NCBI GenBank assembly: GCA_023053545.1
Contig: JAKZAN010000007.1
Span: forward strand, 1,488,001 to 1,552,000
Source of the DNA: Lepidurus packardi
Taxonomy: Eukaryota > Arthropoda > Branchiopoda > Notostraca > Triopsidae
Length of the DNA stretch: 64,000 nt
Reading direction: 5' to 3'
The translations under genes were made by a program, and so were the position numbers. Numbering within the stretch: the first letter of the stretch is position 1; each line of letters begins with the position of its first letter. This document shows positions 58,788 through 64,000 of the stretch, in pieces. Under the pieces are notes generated by a model. It was not told where the DNA came from. It did not search any database and saw only the letters and a list, made by a program, of their open reading frames with translations.

Positions 58788-60176
58788 TTTTTTAAACTCC
58801 CCATACCATTTATGCGAATACGCCATAGAGCGATATGCCATATACTGATTTTTGTCTCCGCCAATTCGCCATCAAACACAGTATGCTGTTGCCCTTTATC
58901 TGAGTTATTTCTTTGATAAAAGCGATTATCATATGGTTTTATGTTTTCCATATATATCACCAAGTCGAATTTTTACGCCGTTCACATAATTGCGTGCTTT
59001 GATGTAATAATTAAAGTTTCTCTCCCAGAACAATATCTTTCTGTAATAAAATAAGAAATACATATCAGTTTGAATATATAAAACGAAATTAATGCATATA
59101 TTGTCTAAGATTATAAATATAATATATCCATTACCTGCAAAAACGAGCAACTTCTCGAAGTACGTGATACCGCGGTTCTGGTATTACGTTTGTTGATGGG
59201 CACGCGTTTCCCAAGACTTTGCTGCATAGAGTTGTCGCCTCGATCGCCAGCCCCGCCCACCTCGGGGCCCCGAATGGAGTGGTTTAGATGAGGAAGAATT
59301 AGGAATTTCTTGGATATCATAATCCTACACAAAACAAATAAAAATAAAGGGTCAATTTAATTGACACACAATTTGTAAACACAAAACTACCTGTCGTTTA
59401 CTTAAAAAAAAATGAACTCGTTGGGATTGAAATATTACGAAAGCTGCTGAAGAAGTTAAAGTTCTATTTTTGAAATAAAGTAACAAAAGAGTTCTTACCG
59501 TACGTATCACTTTGACTGATGAGGCACTGATGCCGAGGCGGAACCATATTACTATCTTGAGAACTATTGTTGCCGCTTCGAGCTCGGTTCTATAAAGTGC
59601 CTGGCCAAGTGGGTATAGGCGGGGAGGGGGAGGAGCGAGGCGAAGGATTACGAGAACGAGGCTGGGAGATCGGAAACCTATGCTTAATCCATTCACGCGG
59701 TACTGCATCTCACCTTGATCCGTCTAGAATATATACTACACAAATTCGGAAAGGAAAGAGAATTAAAGAACTTGTGTCAAACAATTTCGATACAATTTTT
59801 TTAGTGAAGAACTAAATTAGCTAATGTAAACCTTACCGATTGGGATCATCCAGGTATCTTAAAGGACTTGAGGATGTGTAAACATCAGCAGTATAGATAT
59901 ATGCTAGGCCCATCACTCAAAAGCTTGCTTGACGTGCAAATTTTAAGCGCCATAGGAACTGCGCCCAATATCATTGGCAGGGTTTAACGGGTCCTCTATG
60001 CAGAGTATGCAACAGACGATATAATGGGTCTGTAAATTTAAAAACATAATTTAAAAAGAGTAAAACTGTAATGGCGACAACTTGAGCTTTCTCCAAATAG
60101 CAAATTTTACTTACCGTTTATTTTTTGTCTGTCTTAATAAAATATATGTATATACATATATAAGTTTTTCTGGAAA

Positions 60177-60276
60177 NNNNNNNNNNNNNNNNNNNNNNNN
60201 NNNNNNNNNNNNNNNNNNNNNNNNNNNNNNNNNNNNNNNNNNNNNNNNNNNNNNNNNNNNNNNNNNNNNNNNNNNN
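60177..60276. other. assembly gap (100 N)
   Basis: Run of exactly 100 N that truncates the BEN-domain gene on its 5' side. Confidence 0.99.
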
Positions 60277-60653
60277 TAAAGAGCTGGATGCCAAGAAAAA
60301 GCAAGAAAATAAAGTAAGTAATATCATCACGAGTCATATTTTAGTAATTTTGTGTATTAATGTAGTGTTAAAAATTTCGTTACAATTTTATTTTTTTCCC
60401 CCTGTAGTTCATTACTTTTGGGGATCACCATATTTCTGTTGACCAGCTGGAGTCCTGTTTGGCAGACCTCCCGTCAAGCAGTGGGAAAGACGTCACTGAC
60501 AGCTTGCTGAAGTTCTTGCTCGGGAAGAACGTTTTGGCAACCCAAACATTAACGGGAAGACCGGGCCCTGTCCCGGGTGTTCCAACCAAGCCACAACTCA
60601 ACAAGGCAACCATTGCGGCTGTAATTTCTTACGTGCGTAAAAAAAAAAAGTAG
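60277..60653 (+). CDS. BEN-domain protein, 3' end
   Basis: Two exons: a piece after the gap ending at 60313 (lysine-rich, KELDAKKKQENK) and 60408-60653 (TAG 60651-60653), with matching phase and a TTTCCCCCTGTAG acceptor. The ~80-residue terminal domain has the BEN pattern: a helix around ISVDQLESCL, then DSLLKFLLGKNVLATQTLTG, a proline-rich loop, and KPQLNKATIAAVISYVRKK. BEN domains bind DNA or chromatin factors and occur in insulator/repressor proteins and in some mobile elements. The 5' part, including any N-terminal domain, is missing in or before the gap. Assignment rests on pattern only. Confidence 0.6.
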
Positions 60654-61379
60654 ATGTAAAAACTGTAAAAAAATGGATTAAGGATACTTGCATAAGCTGC
60701 CATAAAAAGCGCTTAAGCAAGAATTTGAAAGCAAGAATTTCTGTAAATTAAACCATCGTCTACTGACTAAATTTTTTTTTTCCTTTTTGTAAATGTATTC
60801 ATTTTATGAAAATGTTTTTTGTAAATGTATTCATTTTATGTATTTTTTTTTCATTTTTTGACATATGGTAAAAATATAACGTTTTTAAAGAACTACTTAA
60901 TTGTGCATTCGCTTTCCGCTTTCTTGACCTGTGACCTCGCTATAACGACACGCGGAAATTCAATATGAACAAAAAGCAACAGCGAAATAATTCGTAAAAA
61001 TGTACAGTAATCAAACTATTGATCGTCTTATGGACTTTGCGTATTGACCAATGACAGTGCTTATCCGTCGTTTTGACCAATCCTGTCGTTTCTAGACCAC
61101 TACTACGCTTACGCAGGGTTTTTACGCAAGGTTTTTCTTTCATATATATATATATATATTTTCTTATATATTCTTTTCTTTCTATCGTCGAAATTTTTAC
61201 ACGGGCTTGTAATTATTTCGAACGATTTTGACTCACAATCCAAAAATAAGGAAGGCTTTTCTATTACACTTTTAAATACAATGCAAAGTAATAAATAGAA
61301 TGCAAACTCTAGAGAATGCAAGTCATGGCAATGGTCGAAGCGTCAAATTTATATAAATGGAACAAAAGATGAGTGCTAC

Positions 61380-61500
61380 CGTGACATTGTACACTGGGCT
61401 CAGTTATACATGAACCCATGACCGCGAGGACAACACGCACGACTGGGGACACAAAGGTCCTATGTTCGATTCCCAGTCGAGGCACTTTAATTCGTCGAAA
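61380..61500 (+). repeat. possible tRNA-derived SINE head
   Basis: ATGTTCGATTCCC (about 61464-61476) fits the RNA polymerase III B box, and GGGCTCAGTTATA about 70 bp upstream loosely resembles an A box. The T-arm does not pair as in a real tRNA, and CGACTGGGGA/TCCCAGTCG pair instead, so this is not a functional tRNA gene. Only one copy is visible. Confidence 0.25.
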
Positions 61501-62821
61501 AAACGAAATATTAAATGGCTCCCTTTCCCTGTACCATTTGCCTTCCCGGCAAGGTCCCTATTCCTATATTCGAAATGGTGATGCTTCGGCATTACGAGCT
61601 TGAATATCGAGGATAGGGAACCGAGCAGGGGAGTCAGAGAAAGGGGTGAGGCTTTCAATTTTTCACGATTTTTGAAGGGGCCCCCTTGATACAGCATTAT
61701 TCCTTATGGAGAAAAGTCGTGAAAACGCTTTCCCCAGCTCGAAAAGGAGCCACGCCCCCTTTTTAGCGCGTTCCACCAAAAGGATTCGTCCACTTCGGGA
61801 ACCACGCCTCCTTTACTAGCGGACTTTTGAAAAATCACGCAAAAATATTCAAAATTTTCACTTTTATTGCAAAAATTACAAATAATACAAAAAGGACATT
61901 TTTTGAAACTAGATTTTACGGGGAACTTTTTGGTACACTTCTCATTTGCCTAATATTAGAATCCAATTTTTAGAGCTAAGAAAAGTCACAGAACAAAAAT
62001 TCCAACAGATTTAGAAGACTAGAACAATGTTTCTGGAGGGATATATTTTACAAGAAAAACAAAAAAATACGAAACAAACCTTCTCAAAACTTACAATAAT
62101 ACACGACGTCGAACCCACAGGGTGCTTTGCAAATTTAGAAGACATAGCGCTAGAGCAATGTTTCTGGAAGGGGGCTAGGGCTAATGGCAACGCGACACAA
62201 GGACTACTCGAAAGAAGGCCGCCGGATTGTGACACAAGCCTGACGAGTCCATAATCTCGTAAGGGATCAAATCAAATTACGAAAATGACGAGCAAATTGA
62301 TCCGATCCTGGACGCTGATTTCAAATGTCTACTGCCTAACAAAAGTTGTGTCATCTACTGTTTGTCGTTTTTCCATTGTAATTCACCATTATTAGATCCT
62401 TGATTATATGTGAAACTAATTCACCTTCTGGAAGCTAGACGATGGAGGATCTGCGGTTCTCTGCTGCGGACAAATTCGCATGATGGGAACGAGGCAACAC
62501 CGCGATGGATCACTTGGGATTGTTGCTTAATTTCCACTTCAACTATAATAAGAAAAAAAAGACCAATTAATCAAATTGTTAAACCCATTCAAAAGAAAAC
62601 TTACATTTCGATTTCCTTTCCGGTCCTGGCAAAGAACTAAACCCCGGCAGTAGATTCGCATCCCTGGCCACCAGCCAGCGAGCAATGCTGGCGTCTCTCA
62701 CCTCGTTGATGTTGATACTCAGCCAATCCCTCCAGACAGGGTTCCAGGCGTTGTAGCCACAAAAATCCTCACTGATATCGCACTGATTAGGTTAACCACC
62801 GCCATAATTAACGTTCGAACT

Positions 62822-63040
62822 GCCCGCCAAAGACCGCCACTGCTGTCTAAGGTTAGCCACCATCACAATGAAAACCACCCAACGATATCTTCATCATGAA
62901 TTGCCCGCCAAAGACCGCCACTGCTGTCTAAGGTTAGCCACCGCCACAATGAAAACCACCCAACGATATCTTCACCATGAATTGCCAGCCAAAGACCGCC
63001 ACTGCTGTCTAAGTTTAGCCACCGCCATTGTGAAAACCTC
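62822..63040. repeat. 81-bp minisatellite, ~2.7 copies
   Basis: The unit starting GCCCGCCAAAGACCGCCACTG recurs at 62822, 62903 and 62984 (exact 81-bp spacing), with few substitutions between copies. The period is a multiple of three, so one frame stays open, but no protein family is recognised. Confidence 0.9.
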
Positions 63041-63449
63041 AACGATGCTCGCCTGAAAGAAACAATGAGTAGTAAAAACTTATAAATGTAAATTAAAGTG
63101 TTACAACCATCACTTCAAAGCTCCCCATGACCTTTAAACTGAAATCGGATTCGTTAGATGTTGACCTCTTGGCACAGGATTGATTTATTCGTCTTCACCT
63201 TCATTTCGCATTTCCGGTTCGGGACATCACCCATCACCCATCACGTCGCAACACCCAGGTGTCCTCCGTCTTTCGCGACCTTCCACCCACTTTAGTCGAT
63301 TAACGTTACCAAAGATCCTGCAACGAAACGTAAAATAGAAAAAAGTAAGTTCGAAATGTTTACAAACGAATCAAAATCTAAACGACATGGGAAAGAAAAA
63401 GATTATCTTTTACCTCGACTTCTCGAACACTCTGACTTACAAAAGTTGA

Positions 63450-63700
63450 CTTTGCCTTCGCAGGCAATCTTGGAAACACCGCTGAATGCGAAGAAAGCTC
63501 ACCAAGGGACCAACCCGAAGAACGGTCTATCGCTGCACTTTTCACTCTTGGAAACACTGGCATTTGAAGAAGGGGCATAAAGGAATCCAGAAGAATCCCG
63601 ATCAGGCAAATGCTTCCACAGAAGAAACTTCCATCTACACTTTTCGCTCTTGAAAACACCGGGATTTGAAGAAAGGGGCATGAAGAAATCCCAAGGATCA
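63450..63700. repeat. ~102-bp tandem repeat, two clear copies
   Basis: CACTTTTCACTCTTGGAAAC at 63536 is matched by CACTTTTCGCTCTTGAAAAC at about 63638, followed by the same GATTTGAAGAA.GGGGCAT and GGATCAGGCAAATG words. A third, weaker copy precedes them near 63450-63500. Confidence 0.75.
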
Positions 63701-64000
63701 GGCAAATGGGCGAAACTTCCATCCTTGCCAGGACTGCGTTCTTCAGTAGAGGCTCCCCAAATCCGTTGACCACCCGTTAACCATAGAAAAGCTTTGTTTT
63801 ACCATTAAAGACCTAATGAATGGCAACAACCAAGACTTTTCGCCGCCCAGGAAATTAAAATTGCGGCAAAAGACCTAACAACACTTTAACTCCTGGCATA
63901 CCTGTTCCTTCTGGTTCTCCTGATCCCCACAGAAGGTAAGTAGCTACCTCCAAGTAGTAGAGTATCAGCTTAGCAGATTAAGGTTGTAAATTGTGTCGAC

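Larger units (their letters stand above)
57052..60176. other. non-coding, repeat-rich region
   Basis: No gene with family similarity. It contains a hairpin near 57790-57848 (CTGATTTACCT/AGGTAAATCAG around a ~24-bp tandem pair AGAGCTAA..TATGAAGGTA), a degenerate CCATCGATTTCC repeat (58160-58450) and a long palindrome (58646-58787). A minus-strand open stretch at about 59142-59323, flanked by TTTTGTGTAG and TTGCAGGTAATG, could be an exon of an unknown gene, but I could not link it in phase to another exon. Confidence 0.45.
60654..64000. other. non-coding, repeat-containing end of window
   Basis: No convincing gene. Seen: a 32-bp tandem pair at about 60783-60845 (TTTGTAAATGTATTCATTTTATG), a TA-run at 61141-61160, a tRNA-like B-box sequence at 61380-61500, a direct repeat of ~35 bp (AGAGCAATGTTTCTGGA at 62016-62036 and 62150-62172), an 81-bp minisatellite (62822-63040) and a ~102-bp repeat (63450-63700). 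Confidence 0.45.

Noticed and set aside
59352..59708. 118-codon minus-strand open frame
   Set aside because: No family similarity. A neighbouring frame has equally plausible composition, and the possible splice sites do not join to the next candidate exon in phase.
61464..61476. tRNA gene suggested by a B-box match
   Set aside because: T-arm and acceptor stem do not pair, so at most a degenerate SINE head.
63378..63773. 131-codon minus-strand open frame at the window end
   Set aside because: It lies over the ~102-bp tandem repeat, which explains both its length and its internal repetition; no family match.

Overview
This is a 64-kb window of animal nuclear DNA. The evidence is spliced genes with very short GT-AG introns (mostly 49-80 bp), metazoan gene families and 100-N scaffold gaps at 28077-28176 and 60177-60276. 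An array of TTAGG, the canonical arthropod telomere unit, and a clear orthologue of the arthropod ETS repressor Yan point to an arthropod. The compact introns would suit a branchiopod crustacean such as Daphnia, but that is inference.

Layout. (1) 1-2371: the 3' end of AMDHD2 (+) converges on a complete DHRSX-like SDR gene (-). (2) About 3.1-26 kb is a mobile-element domain. On the minus strand it has an RPA-like ssDNA-binding ORF broken by one stop codon, diverged direct duplications and ~200-bp repeat units, a decayed MOGS (ER glucosidase I) fragment, a foldback element holding a TTAGG array with a Harbinger-like MITE nested in it, and an intact 2721-codon Helitron (Helentron-type) Rep-helicase-endonuclease ORF. 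That ORF starts with a herpesvirus-UL36/C76-like deubiquitinase domain and carries a second, catalytically dead copy. Divergently transcribed from it, behind a recognisable TATA/Inr promoter, is an OTU - C2H2 - FLYWCH/GCM-like - PHD gene interrupted by a frameshift. (3) 26.0-43.1 kb: the 3' end of LARGE beside a gap, then about 14 kb with no convincing coding sequence. (4) 43.1-57.1 kb: host genes. These are yan/aop (pointed plus ETS domains), a large secreted EAR-repeat protein (~24 exons) with RWDD2 nested antisense in one of its introns, and an arylsulfatase A-like gene on the opposite strand. (5) 57.1-64.0 kb: repeat-rich DNA with a small BEN-domain 3' gene end beside the second gap, a long palindrome and minisatellites.

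The host genes are unrelated in function: amino-sugar catabolism, oxidoreductase, matriglycan synthesis, Ras/MAPK-responsive repression, secreted matrix protein, sulfatase. The 12.9-26 kb region is the one set that may work together. It combines rolling-circle replication, ssDNA binding and two kinds of ubiquitin protease, and is the best candidate for an undescribed mobile system. Exon boundaries were deduced by eye from splice motifs, reading phase and family similarity remembered by the annotator; nothing was searched or aligned by computer.
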